A model generated the notes under the pieces. It was not told where the DNA came from. It did not search any database and saw only the letters and a list, made by a program, of their open reading frames with translations. 53,313 nucleotides of DNA from JAATGA01 sp047605605 (lineage in GTDB: Bacteria; Pseudomonadota; Alphaproteobacteria; Rhodobacterales; Rhodobacteraceae): assembly GCA_047605605.1 (NCBI GenBank), contig JASGFG010000016.1, positions 1 to 53,313 on the forward strand, in the 5' to 3' direction. Both the position numbers and the translations under genes were made by a program. Positions 6,626 to 15,860 of this stretch are shown piece after piece. Positions within the stretch are counted from its first letter, which is position 1. Each line of letters starts with the position of its first letter.

Positions 6626-9600
6626 CTACTCCAGTTCCACCAGCAGGTCCTTGGCGTCGATCTGCGCGCCGGGGGTGACGTGGACGGCCTTGACCGTGGC
6701 CGCGCGGTCGGCGTGCAGGCCGGTTTCCATCTTCATCGCCTCGATGGTCAGCAGCAGGTCGCCCGGTTTCACCTTTTGCCCCGCCGCCACCGCCACGCTG
6801 GCGATGGAGCCGGGCATCGGCGCACCGACATGGGCCGCATTGCCCTCGGCCGCCTTGGGGCGGGCCACGGTTTTCGCCTTGGCCAGACGGTTGGGCACGC
6901 GGATCACCCGGGGCTGGCCGTTCAGCTCGAAGAACACCTTCACGTCGCCCTCGTCGGTCGTCTCGCCCACGGTTTGCAGGCGCAGTTCCAGCGTCTTGCC
7001 GGGGTCGATCTCGATGGCGATTTCCTCATTGGTTTCCATGCCGTAGAAGAAGGTCTTCGTCGGCAGGGTGCGCACCGGGCCATAGGTCGCATTGCGCGCG
7101 GCGTAATCGGTGAAGACCTTGGGATACATCAGGTATCCGTTCAGATCCTCGTCGTCGATCTCGCGCCCCGTCACCTCGGCGGCCTTCTTGCGCGTGGCCT
7201 CCAGATCCACCGGGGGCAGGTTCTTGCCGGGCCGGTCGGTCGAGGGCTTTTCGCCTTTCAGCACCTTGGCCAGAATGCCCGCGGGCCAGCCGCCGGGGGG
7301 CTGGCCGAGGTTGCCTTTCAGCATGTCGACGACCGAGTCCGGGAAGGCCACGTCGGTGCCCGGGTCCTCGACCTGCGCGCGGGTCAGCCCCTGCGCCACC
7401 ATCATCAGCGCCATGTCGCCCACGACCTTGGACGAGGGCGTGACCTTGACGATGTCGCCGAACATGGCATTGGCATCGGCATAGGCCTGCGCCACCTCGT
7501 GCCAGCGTTCTTCAAGGCCAAGCGACCGCGCCTGCGCCTTGAGGTTGGTGAACTGCCCGCCGGGCATTTCGTGCAGGTAAACCTCGGACGCCGGCGCGTT
7601 GATGCCGGATTCAAAGGCCGCGTATTGTTGCCGGACATGTTCCCAATAGATCGACAGGGACCGGATCGTTGCCATATCAAGGCCGGTGTCGCGTTCGGTG
7701 AACCGCAGCGCCTCGACAATGGACCCAAGGGCGGCCTGTGACGTGCCGCCGGCAAAGGCGTCCATCGCCGCATCGACCGCATCCACGCCCGCCTCGGCCG
7801 CGGCAAGGATCGTTGCCGCCGCGGCGCCGCTGGTGTCATGGGTGTGGAAGTGAATGGGCAGGCCGACCTCTTCCTTCAGCGCCTTGAACAGCACCTTGGC
7901 GGCGGGCACCTTCAACAGCCCCGCCATGTCCTTCAGGCCGAGGACATGTGCGCCCGCGGCCTCCAGTTCCTTGGCCATGCCGACATAGTATTTCAGATCG
8001 TATTTCGACCGCGACGGGTCCAGCAGGTCGCCGGTATAGCAGATCGCCGCCTCGCAGACCTTGTTCGCCGCGATCACGGCATCCATGGCGACGCGCATGT
8101 TTTCCACCCAGTTGAGCGAGTCAAACACGCGGAACACATCCACCCCCGACTTCGCCGCCTGCGCGACGAAGGCCTGCACCACATTATCGGGATAGTTGGT
8201 GTAGCCCACGCCGTTCGAGGCGCGCAGCAGCATCTGCGTCATGATGTTCGGCATGGCGGCGCGGATGTCGCGCAGGCGCTGCCACGGGCATTCCTGAAGG
8301 AACCGATAGGCCACGTCGAAGGTGGCACCGCCCCAGCATTCGACCGAGAACAGCCCCGACATGTCGGCGGCATAGGTCGGCGCCACGCGGATCATGTCGA
8401 TCGACCGCATCCGGGTGGCAAGCAGCGACTGGTGCCCGTCGCGCATGGTGGTGTCGGTGATCAGCAGGCGCTTTTGCGCCTTCATCCAGTCGGCGACGGC
8501 CTTTGGCCCCTTTTCCTCCAGCAATTGCCGGGTGCCGGGCATCACCACGCCCTTGGGCACCGGCGCCTTGGGCGTTTTCACATCCGCCGCCGGTTTTGGG
8601 CGGCCCGCCGTTTCCGGGTGCCCGTTCACGGTGATGTCGGCCACATAGGTCAGGATCTTGGTCGCGCGGTCCGCCCGCTTCTTGAAGCTGAACAGGTCGG
8701 GCGTCGTGTCGATGAACTTGGTCGTATAGGTGTTGTCGAGGAAGGTCGGGTGTTTCAGCAGGTTGATCACGAAGTCGATGTTCGTGCTGACCCCCCGGAT
8801 GCGGAACTCGCGCAGCGCCCGGTCCATCCGCGCGATGGCCTGTTCCGGCGTCGGCGCCCAGGCCGTCACCTTGACCAGCAGCGAGTCGTAATAGCGCGTC
8901 ACCACCGACCCCGAATAGGCCGTGCCGCCGTCCAGACGGATGCCCATGCCGGTGGCCGACCGATAGGCGGTGATCCGCCCGTAATCGGGGATGAAGTTGT
9001 TCTGCGGGTCCTCGGTCGTGACGCGGCACTGGACGGCGTGACCGGACAGCACGATGTCGGACTGGCTGGCCTTGCCCGTCGCCTCGGCCAGCGTGGCGCC
9101 TTCGGCGATCTTGATCTGAGCCTGAACGATGTCGATCCCCGTGACCTCTTCGGTGACGGTATGTTCGACCTGCACGCGGGGGTTCACCTCGATGAAGTAG
9201 AAATGCCCCGAGTCCATGTCCATCAGGAACTCGACCGTGCCCGCGCATTCGTAGTTCACATGGGCGCAGATCTTGCGGCCCATCTCGCAGACCTCGGCGC
9301 GCTGTTCGTCGGTCAGATAGGGGGCGGGGGCGCGTTCGACGACCTTCTGGTTGCGGCGCTGGACGGTGCAGTCGCGTTCATACAGGTGATAGATGTGCCC
9401 GTGCTTGTCGCCCAGGATCTGCACCTCCACATGGCGGGCGCGCTGGATCATCTTTTCCAGATAGCCCTCGCCATTGCCGAAGGCGGCCTCGGCCTCGCGC
9501 CGGCCCTCGCGCACCTTGGCCTCCAGCTCTTCGGCGTTCAGGATCGGGCGCATCCCGCGCCCGCCACCGCCCCAGGACGCTTTCAGCATCAGGGGAAAGC

Positions 9601-10063
9601 CGATTTCCGCCGCCTCGGCCCGGATGGCGTCGAAATCGTCGCCCAGAACCTCGGTCGCGGGGATGACCGGCACGCCCGCCGCCATCGCCACCTTGCGGGC
9701 CGACGCCTTGTCGCCAAGCGCGCGCATCGTCTCGGCCCGCGGCCCGATGAAGGTGATGCCCGCCGCATCGCAGGCATCGACGAAATCGGGGTTTTCCGAC
9801 AACAGGCCATAGCCGGGGTGAATCGCATCCGCCCCGGACATCTTCGCCACGCGGATGATCTCGGGGATCGACAGATAGGCGCCCACCGGCGACAGCCCCT
9901 CGCCGATGCGATAGGCCTCGTCCGCCTTGAAGCGGTGCAGGCCCAGCTTGTCCTCCTCGGCAAAGACGGCGACCGTCTTCTTGCCCATCTCGTTGGCGGC
10001 GCGCATTACGCGGATGGCGATCTCGCCGCGGTTGGCGACGAGTATCTTCTTGAAATCGGGCAT
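6626..10063 (-). CDS. pyc: Pyruvate carboxylase
   Basis: Biotin-dependent, ATP-driven carboxylation of pyruvate to oxaloacetate (anaplerosis). The 1145-residue protein has the full single-chain order: biotin carboxylase (about 1-450, starting KKILVANRGEIAIRVMRAA, ATP loop LMLKASWGGGGRGMR, catalytic EVNPRVQVEHTVTEE), carboxyltransferase (about 530-800, starting LLITDTTMRDGHQSLLATRM, with the carbamylated-Lys region VLGLKDMAGLL and the HFHTHDTSG metal motif), and a C-terminal biotinyl domain with EAMKMETGLH, Lys about residue 1110. The ATG at 10063 has GAGGGGG upstream. It is a single-gene unit with promoter space of about 110 bp. Confidence 0.97.
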   Translation of the reverse strand: MPDFKKILVANRGEIAIRVMRAANEMGKKTVAVFAEEDKLGLHRFKADEAYRIGEGLSPVGAYLSIPEIIRVAKMSGADAIHPGYGLLSENPDFVDACDAAGITFIGPRAETMRALGDKASARKVAMAAGVPVIPATEVLGDDFDAIRAEAAEIGFPLMLKASWGGGGRGMRPILNAEELEAKVREGRREAEAAFGNGEGYLEKMIQRARHVEVQILGDKHGHIYHLYERDCTVQRRNQKVVERAPAPYLTDEQRAEVCEMGRKICAHVNYECAGTVEFLMDMDSGHFYFIEVNPRVQVEHTVTEEVTGIDIVQAQIKIAEGATLAEATGKASQSDIVLSGHAVQCRVTTEDPQNNFIPDYGRITAYRSATGMGIRLDGGTAYSGSVVTRYYDSLLVKVTAWAPTPEQAIARMDRALREFRIRGVSTNIDFVINLLKHPTFLDNTYTTKFIDTTPDLFSFKKRADRATKILTYVADITVNGHPETAGRPKPAADVKTPKAPVPKGVVMPGTRQLLEEKGPKAVADWMKAQKRLLITDTTMRDGHQSLLATRMRSIDMIRVAPTYAADMSGLFSVECWGGATFDVAYRFLQECPWQRLRDIRAAMPNIMTQMLLRASNGVGYTNYPDNVVQAFVAQAAKSGVDVFRVFDSLNWVENMRVAMDAVIAANKVCEAAICYTGDLLDPSRSKYDLKYYVGMAKELEAAGAHVLGLKDMAGLLKVPAAKVLFKALKEEVGLPIHFHTHDTSGAAAATILAAAEAGVDAVDAAMDAFAGGTSQAALGSIVEALRFTERDTGLDMATIRSLSIYWEHVRQQYAAFESGINAPASEVYLHEMPGGQFTNLKAQARSLGLEERWHEVAQAYADANAMFGDIVKVTPSSKVVGDMALMMVAQGLTRAQVEDPGTDVAFPDSVVDMLKGNLGQPPGGWPAGILAKVLKGEKPSTDRPGKNLPPVDLEATRKKAAEVTGREIDDEDLNGYLMYPKVFTDYAARNATYGPVRTLPTKTFFYGMETNEEIAIEIDPGKTLELRLQTVGETTDEGDVKVFFELNGQPRVIRVPNRLAKAKTVARPKAAEGNAAHVGAPMPGSIASVAVAAGQKVKPGDLLLTIEAMKMETGLHADRAATVKAVHVTPGAQIDAKDLLVELE

Positions 10064-10159
10064 CGGTCCCCCTCGCTGGCGATAGCGCGAACAGGGGACA
10101 CGTTACTCTTGCCGCGGTGCAGCGCAAGATGCTGCAACGACAGGATGACATTTTTCCGC

Positions 10160-10177
10160 GACCTGCTGTCGCAGGTC
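10160..10177. terminator. Hairpin at the end of the MFS exporter gene
   Basis: GACCTGC (10160-10166) and GCAGGTC (10171-10177) form a 7-bp stem with a TGTC loop, abutting the exporter's stop codon. In the exporter's direction it is followed by A residues, not T, so it is not a standard intrinsic terminator. The rest of the 113-bp gap up to pyc would hold the pyc promoter; on the minus strand TTGCGC and TAACGT, 16 bp apart, are the best but weak candidates. Confidence 0.3.
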
Positions 10178-11685
10178 TATTCTCCCTTGGGAACCTGCCG
10201 CGACAGCAGCTGGATTTCCTGAAGCACCAGCGCAAGGGCAAAGCCGAACAGCGCCAGCACCGCCACCGCCCAGAACACCGGGCTGATTGCATGGACCGTC
10301 GCGCCGGCCAGTTGTGCCCGCAGCTCCGGTGCCATGCCCGACAGGGCCTGCGGCGAGAACTCGCCCCCCGACATCAGCCCGGCCTGCGCGCCAAGCGCCC
10401 CGGCAAGGCGCGCGCTGAACACCGCGCCGAAGATCGCGACCGCCAGCGACCCGCCAATCTGGCGGAACATCACCCCCGCCGCCGTGGCGACGCCCAGTTG
10501 CGCGCGCGGCACGGCGTTCTGCACCGCCGTGGTGACGACCGGAAAGATCGACCCCGTGCCCAGGCCGAAGACCACGATCACCGCGCAGAACAGCCAGGCG
10601 GGGCTGTGTTCGGTCAGCATCCCCAGCCCCGATGCGCCAAGCGCGATCAGGATCGTGCCCGCCATCGGCAGCACGCGGTATCGCCCCGTCCGCCCCATGA
10701 ACCGCCCCGCAAAGGTCGAGGCGGTCAGGATCCCCGCCGTCATCGGGATCATCATCAGCCCCGATGCGGTCGGGCTGTGCCCCTTGGCGATTTGCAGGTA
10801 GAGCGGCACGAAGGTCAGCGCGCCCAGCATCGCCGCCCCGGCGACAAAGCTGATCCCGCCGCAGACGGTAAAGACATTGCTGCGGAACAGGTGCAGCGGC
10901 AGGATCGGTTCCGCCGCGCGGGATTCGATCCAGACGAACAGCGCCAGCGCCGCCGGCACCGCCCCGATCAGCGCCAGCGTTTCCGGCGCATCCCAGGCCA
11001 GCGACGTGCCCCCCAGCGATGTCACCAGCGTCAGCGCCGCCAGCGCCACCGACAGCGCCGCCGCCCCGGCCCAGTCGATCCGGTGGTTCTGCCGCGCGGG
11101 ATGCGCGCCGAAACTGGCCGCGAAGATCGCGATGGCCAGCGCCCCCAACGGAATGTTGATGAAAAAGATCCAGTGCCACGAGAACTGTTCGACGAACCAG
11201 CCGCCCGCCAGCGGCCCGATCACCGAAGAGGTGGAAAAGACCGCGGCGAACACGCCCTGCACCTTGCCGCGCTCCTTGGGCGGGATCACGTCGCCCACCA
11301 CCGACAGCGCCAGCACGAACAGCCCGCCGCCGCCCAGACCCTGCACCGCGCGCGAGGCGATCAGGACCTCCATCGACCCCGCGACGCCGCACAGGGTGGA
11401 GCCGACAAGGAACAGCCCGACCGAGACAAAGACCATCAGCCGCCGCCCGTAAAGATCGCCCAGCTTGCCGTAAAGCGGCGCGACCAAGGTCGAGGACAGG
11501 ATATAGGCGGTGACGACCCAGCTCAGATGCTCCAGCCCGCCAAGGTCCGAGACGATGGTGGGCAGGGCGGTCGACACGATGGTCTGGTCCAGCGCCGCCA
11601 GCAGCAGCAGCAGGCCGATGGAAAAGATCACCATGCGGATCGACCCGCTGTGCGTCTGATGCGGGGACGGGGCGGGCTCTGACAT
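10177..11685 (-). CDS. DHA2-family MFS multidrug exporter (EmrB/QacA type)
   Basis: Inner-membrane proton-drug antiporter of about 502 residues with roughly 14 hydrophobic segments, the DHA2 layout. Segment 1 is MVIFSIGLLLLLAALDQTIV, containing the LDxTIV motif of this family near its end; WVVTAYILSSTLVAPLYGKL and GDLYGRRLMVFVSVGLFLVG carry motif A; VIGPLAGGWFVEQFSWHWIF corresponds to motif C and the following WRWIF-like stretch. The ATG at 11685 is preferred over the GTG at 11694 because AAAGGTG lies seven bases before it. It is divergent from a MarR regulator, the usual arrangement for inducible drug exporters. The substrate is unknown. Confidence 0.9.
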   Translation of the reverse strand: MSEPAPSPHQTHSGSIRMVIFSIGLLLLLAALDQTIVSTALPTIVSDLGGLEHLSWVVTAYILSSTLVAPLYGKLGDLYGRRLMVFVSVGLFLVGSTLCGVAGSMEVLIASRAVQGLGGGGLFVLALSVVGDVIPPKERGKVQGVFAAVFSTSSVIGPLAGGWFVEQFSWHWIFFINIPLGALAIAIFAASFGAHPARQNHRIDWAGAAALSVALAALTLVTSLGGTSLAWDAPETLALIGAVPAALALFVWIESRAAEPILPLHLFRSNVFTVCGGISFVAGAAMLGALTFVPLYLQIAKGHSPTASGLMMIPMTAGILTASTFAGRFMGRTGRYRVLPMAGTILIALGASGLGMLTEHSPAWLFCAVIVVFGLGTGSIFPVVTTAVQNAVPRAQLGVATAAGVMFRQIGGSLAVAIFGAVFSARLAGALGAQAGLMSGGEFSPQALSGMAPELRAQLAGATVHAISPVFWAVAVLALFGFALALVLQEIQLLSRQVPKGE

Positions 11686-11735
11686 GGAAATCACCTTTTG
11701 CGCGGAAGCGGTTGGATAGCGGTGGGGAATTTGTA

Positions 11736-11773
11736 TGTCAATGGCACATTATTGTTTCAGTCATGTGATTGAC
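11736..11773. promoter_or_regulatory. Candidate MarR operator between the divergent exporter and regulator
   Basis: GTCAATGGCACAT (11737-11749) is mirrored by ATGTGATTGAC (11763-11773), an inverted repeat interrupted only by GG in the left arm. On the minus strand TTGACA (11741-11736) could be the exporter's -35 box. A dyad of this kind in a divergent marR/exporter gap is the expected position for autoregulation and co-repression. Confidence 0.45.
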
Positions 11774-11803
11774 TTTTGCAGCGGCTTTCGGCATCGAAGG
11801 TCC

Positions 11804-12370
11804 ATGTCCGATCCGACGCGCCCCCCTGCCAGTTCCGACCGCCTGCGCCGCGCGCTGACGGCCGAGGGCTTTGCGCCCGATGTGGCGGATTCGCTGATGG
11901 CGCTGGATGCCGCGAATTTCCAGTTCGTCCGCCGCGTGCAGAAGGGCGACGTGCCCAACAGCCTGATGCGGGAAATCGGCGCGGGGATCGAGGCGGTGCA
12001 GTTCCACGCCCTGTCCGCCATCCTTCGGATCGAACAGGGCCACGCCCGCCGCGCGCAGGAGGTTACGGTCGGCCTTCTGGCCGAGGAGATGCAGGTCGAC
12101 CCCTCGCGCGCCAGCCGCATCGCCGCCGATCTGGTGGACCGGGGCCTGATCGCCCGCGCGGTCAGCCAGCAGGACGGCCGCCGCTCGGTGCTGGTGCCGA
12201 CGCCGGCGGGCAGGGCGGTGGTCGAGAAATTCCTGCACGCCAAATGGCGGCGGATCGCGGCGATGTTCCGCGACTGGCCCGCGGACGAGGTGCAAAGCTT
12301 CGCCCGCCTTTTCGCCCGCTATTCCGAAGGGATGAGCCGGGCCTTTTCGACGGGGAGTGAGGGCGAATGA
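11804..12370 (+). CDS. MarR-family transcriptional regulator
   Basis: A 188-residue winged-helix regulator. The core QEVTVGLLAEEMQVDPSRASRIAADLVDRGLIARAVSQQDGRRSVLVPTPAGRAVVE (about 83-145) shows the helix-turn-helix, the MarR signature DRGLIxR and the wing D-x-R-x-x-x-V-x-x-T. The ATG at 11804 follows GAAGG; an in-frame ATG at 11735 would extend the protein through the operator region and is unlikely. It probably represses the divergent MFS exporter. It overlaps the proC-like gene by 4 bp (ATGA), so the two are translationally coupled. Confidence 0.87.
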   Translation: MSDPTRPPASSDRLRRALTAEGFAPDVADSLMALDAANFQFVRRVQKGDVPNSLMREIGAGIEAVQFHALSAILRIEQGHARRAQEVTVGLLAEEMQVDPSRASRIAADLVDRGLIARAVSQQDGRRSVLVPTPAGRAVVEKFLHAKWRRIAAMFRDWPADEVQSFARLFARYSEGMSRAFSTGSEGE

Positions 12371-13149
12371 CGGGCAGGCTGGGAATCGTGGGGGCGACGG
12401 GCTGGCTGGGGCAGGCGCTCGGGCTGAACCTGCTGCGGCAGGGCTGGCCCGCGGGCGATCTGGTGCTCATGAACCGCAGCGGATCGCGCGCCGCCTATGA
12501 CGGGCATCCGGTCGTCTGGGCGCGCGACATGGGCCATATGTTCGACCTTTGCGATACGGTGGTGCTGTCCGTCCGGCCCGAGGATTTTCCCGTGCCGGGC
12601 TTTGCCCCCGGCGGGCAATTGCTGATCTCGTTCATGGCGGCGGTGCCTGCTGCGCGGCTGCAATCGCTCGCGCCGCGCGCGCGGATCGTGCGTGCCATGC
12701 CGAACGGCGGCGCGCCCGTGGGCCAATCCTACACCCCGTGGTGCGCGGGCGACCTGTCCGATGCCGACGTGGCGCTGACCCGGCGGATCCTGTCGGCCAT
12801 CGGCACCGAGGACCGCGTGGCCAGCGAAGACCAGCTTGACATCCTGTCGGCGATCTCGGGCAGCGGCTCGGCCTATCCGGCGCTGATGGCGCAGGCGATG
12901 CTGGACAGCGCCCGCGGCTTTGGCCTGCCCGAAGACGTGGCCCTGCGCGCGGTGGAATCGGTGATCTGCGGCTCGGCCCCCTTCCTGGCCGGCAAGCTGT
13001 CGGAAACCGCCTCGATCATCGAGGCTTACAAATCCTATCGCGGCATCACCGCCGCCGGACTGGACGCCGCCACCGGGGCCGGGTTCGAGGATGCGGTGAA
13101 AACCGCCCTTGCCGCCGCCGTGGCCAAGGCGCGCAGCATGGGCCGCTGA
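12367..13149 (+). CDS. Pyrroline-5-carboxylate reductase family protein
   Basis: A 260-residue NAD(P)-dependent oxidoreductase of the ProC fold: an N-terminal Rossmann segment GIVGATGWLGQALGLNLL (residues 6-23) and a C-terminal dimerisation domain with AISGSGSAYPALMAQAMLDS (about 164-183), the family block that contacts the imine substrate. It is a divergent member: the usual GxGxMG nucleotide loop is replaced by GATGWLG, and the final SPGGTT-like block reads SYRGITAAGLDA. Its main role may not be proline synthesis. It starts inside the MarR stop (ATGA overlap), suggesting a shared transcript and possibly a function tied to what the exporter handles. Confidence 0.8.
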   Translation: MTGRLGIVGATGWLGQALGLNLLRQGWPAGDLVLMNRSGSRAAYDGHPVVWARDMGHMFDLCDTVVLSVRPEDFPVPGFAPGGQLLISFMAAVPAARLQSLAPRARIVRAMPNGGAPVGQSYTPWCAGDLSDADVALTRRILSAIGTEDRVASEDQLDILSAISGSGSAYPALMAQAMLDSARGFGLPEDVALRAVESVICGSAPFLAGKLSETASIIEAYKSYRGITAAGLDAATGAGFEDAVKTALAAAVAKARSMGR

Positions 13150-13164
13150 TCCGGCGCGCAAGCC

Positions 13165-13216
13165 CCTTCATCTTGGCGCAAATACCCTCGGGGGGCCGGG
13201 GGCAGACAGCCCCCGG
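13165..13216. repeat. GGATATTT-type repeat arm plus GC hairpin (copy E)
   Basis: The minus-strand form of the repeat (arm 13165-13189, ending AAATACCCTC) is followed by a hairpin at 13196-13216 (CCGGGGGC with GCCCCCGG, loop AGACA). It sits in the 160-bp gap between the proC-like gene and pcrA. A TATAAC box at 13297-13302 lies eight bases before the pcrA start. Confidence 0.6.
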
Positions 13217-13309
13217 CGGTTTCCGGCAGGCACAAACCTGCGGGGGCTGTGGCGAACATTAACGGAACACCGCTTTTCCTCGGGCGTTCCAGCCCCTATA
13301 ACGGGTGCC

Positions 13310-15781
13310 ATGACGCATCCCGAAGACGATCCGTTCGAATCCGCCCTGTCCCTGTCGCAACAGGCGCTGTCGCATCGCGCCGTGGCGTCGCGGCCGATGC
13401 CCTATATGGCGGGCCTGAACCCCCCGCAGCGCGAGGCGGTAGAGGCGACCGAAGGCCCGGTCCTGATGCTGGCCGGGGCAGGGACGGGCAAGACCCGCGC
13501 CCTGACCGCCCGGATCGCCCATATCCTGACGCTGGGACTGGCGCGGCCGAACGAGGTTCTGGCCGTGACCTTCACCAACAAGGCCGCGCGCGAGATGAAG
13601 GACCGCGTGGCCCGCCTGCTGGGCCATGTCGAGGGGATGCCGTGGATGGGCACCTTTCACTCGCTTTCGGTCCGCATCCTGCGCCGCCATGCCGAACTGA
13701 TCACACGCCCCTTGCCCGGCGGAAATTTCGGCGAGGTTCAGCACCTAAAGCCGAACTTCACCATCCTCGACACCGACGACCAGTTGCGCCTTTTGAAGCA
13801 ACTGATCCAGGCGTCGAACATCGACGAAAAACGCTGGCCGCCGCGGATGCTGGCCGGGATCATCGACGACTGGAAGAACCGCGCGCTGACGCCCGAACGG
13901 GTGCCCAGCAACGAGGTCGCCGCCTTCAACAATCGCGGCACCGAGCTTTACGCCGCCTATCAGGACCGCCTGCTGGCCCTGAACGCCACCGATTTCGGCG
14001 ACCTGCTGCTGCATTGCGTGACGCTCTTCCAGAAGCATCCCGATGTGCTGGCTCAGTATCAGCGGTGGTTCCGCTATATCATGGTCGACGAATATCAGGA
14101 TACCAACGCCTGCCAATACATGTGGCTGCGTCTGCTGGCGCAAGCGCACAAGAACATCTGCGTGGTGGGCGACGACGACCAGTCGATCTATGGCTGGCGC
14201 GGGGCCGAGGTCGGCAACATCCTGCGGTTTGAAAAGGATTTTCCCGGCGCCAAGGTCATCCGGCTGGAGCAGAACTACCGCTCGACCCCGCATATCCTCG
14301 CTGCCGCCAGCCAGGTGATTTCCGCCAACGCCTCGCGTCTGGGCAAGACGCTGTGGACCGAGGTGCCCGAGGGCGAAAAGGTCCGCCTGATCGGCCATTG
14401 GGACGGCGAGGAAGAAGCCCGCTGGATCGGCGAGGAGGTGGAGGCGCTGCAACGCGGCACCCGCCACATGGACCCGATGTCGTTGAACGACATGGCGATC
14501 CTCGTCCGCGCCAGCCACCAGATGCGCGCGTTCGAGGATCGCTTCCTGACCATCGGCTTGCCGTATCGTGTGGTCGGCGGCCCGCGCTTCTACGAACGGC
14601 AGGAAATCCGCGATGCCATGGCCTATTTCCGGCTGGCGGTCAGCCCCGACGACGATCTGGCGTTCGAGCGGGTGGTGAACGTGCCGAAACGCGGCCTTGG
14701 CGACAAGGCGGTGCAGTCGATCCAGATCGCCGCGCGGTCGAACGGCGTGTCGCTGCTGGACGGGGCGCGGCTGTTGCTGGCGCAGGGCGGGATCGGCGGC
14801 AAGGGGGCAGGGCAGCTCCGCGCCTTTGTCGAGGGGGTGGACCGCTGGCATTCGGCCATCGCCAATGCCGCCCCGGCGGCATCCGACGACGACCTGATCG
14901 AAAACCCCGATGCGCCCGCGACCTATGACCATATCCGGCTGGCCGAGACGATCCTGGACGAATCCGGCTATACCGCCATGTGGCAGAACGACAAGACGCC
15001 CGAGGCGCCGGGCAGGCTGGAAAACCTCAAGGAATTGGTCAAGGCGTTGGAGCAGTTCACCAACCTGCAAGGCTTTCTGGAACATGTCAGCCTGATCATG
15101 GACAACGACACCGAGGAAGCGGCGGAAAAGGTCACGATCATGACCTTGCACGGCGCCAAGGGGCTGGAATTTCCCGCCGTCTTCCTGCCGGGGTGGGAGG
15201 ATGGATTGTTCCCCAGCCAGCGCAGCATGGACGAATCCGGCCTGAAAGGGCTGGAGGAGGAGCGGCGTCTGGCCTATGTCGGCATCACCCGCGCCGAGGA
15301 GCTTTGCACCATCTCCTTCGCCTCGAACCGCCGCGTTTATGGTCAGTGGCAAAGCCAGCTTCCCAGCCGGTTCATCGACGAACTGCCCGCCGCGCATGTG
15401 GAAATCCTGACGCCGCCCGGCCTTTACGGCGGCGGCTTTGGCGCGGCGGCGCCGTCCTATGGAAACTTCGGCGGCTCGACCGTCGAGGAACGGGCGGTCA
15501 AGGCCGATGTCTACAACTCTCCCGGCTGGAAACGGATGCAGGACCGTTCGGCCAGCCGTCCCATGGCCCAACCGCGCGAGGCGCGCCACATGACCATCGA
15601 CGCGACGGCGCTGTCGGCCTATGGAGTCGGAGACCGGGTGTTCCACCAGAAATTCGGCTATGGCGTGGTGCAGGCCATCGAAGGCGACAAGCTGGAGATC
15701 GACTTTGAACATGCGGGGGTGAAAAAGGTGGTCGCGGGTTTCGTTGTCCCCTCGGAACAGGGCGACGACGTGCCGTTCTGA
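13310..15781 (+). CDS. ATP-dependent DNA helicase, PcrA/UvrD type (superfamily 1A)
   Basis: 3'-5' helicase for repair and replication restart, 823 residues. Visible motifs: Q-motif region GLNPPQREAVEATEG, Walker A LAGAGTGKTRALTARIAHIL (about 53-72), motif Ia VTFTNKAAREMKDRV, Walker B MVDEYQDTNACQY (about 258-270), motif III VVGDDDQSIYGWRGAE, motif IV EQNYRS, motif V VTIMTLHGAKGLEFPAVFLP, motif VI EERRLAYVGITRAEE. The last ~55 residues (VGDRVFHQKFGYGVVQAIEG onward) form the Tudor-like tail that in PcrA/UvrD contacts RNA polymerase. The ATG at 13310 has only a weak GGGTG site and lies just after TATAAC, so a leaderless transcript is possible. Confidence 0.95.
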   Translation: MTHPEDDPFESALSLSQQALSHRAVASRPMPYMAGLNPPQREAVEATEGPVLMLAGAGTGKTRALTARIAHILTLGLARPNEVLAVTFTNKAAREMKDRVARLLGHVEGMPWMGTFHSLSVRILRRHAELITRPLPGGNFGEVQHLKPNFTILDTDDQLRLLKQLIQASNIDEKRWPPRMLAGIIDDWKNRALTPERVPSNEVAAFNNRGTELYAAYQDRLLALNATDFGDLLLHCVTLFQKHPDVLAQYQRWFRYIMVDEYQDTNACQYMWLRLLAQAHKNICVVGDDDQSIYGWRGAEVGNILRFEKDFPGAKVIRLEQNYRSTPHILAAASQVISANASRLGKTLWTEVPEGEKVRLIGHWDGEEEARWIGEEVEALQRGTRHMDPMSLNDMAILVRASHQMRAFEDRFLTIGLPYRVVGGPRFYERQEIRDAMAYFRLAVSPDDDLAFERVVNVPKRGLGDKAVQSIQIAARSNGVSLLDGARLLLAQGGIGGKGAGQLRAFVEGVDRWHSAIANAAPAASDDDLIENPDAPATYDHIRLAETILDESGYTAMWQNDKTPEAPGRLENLKELVKALEQFTNLQGFLEHVSLIMDNDTEEAAEKVTIMTLHGAKGLEFPAVFLPGWEDGLFPSQRSMDESGLKGLEEERRLAYVGITRAEELCTISFASNRRVYGQWQSQLPSRFIDELPAAHVEILTPPGLYGGGFGAAAPSYGNFGGSTVEERAVKADVYNSPGWKRMQDRSASRPMAQPREARHMTIDATALSAYGVGDRVFHQKFGYGVVQAIEGDKLEIDFEHAGVKKVVAGFVVPSEQGDDVPF

Positions 15782-15860
15782 CAGGCGGCTTTCGCAAACC
15801 GCCATCCCTTGACCCCGCCCGCGCCGCGCCGCAAGGTCCAGCGAGAGAGGGAGGAGTTCC

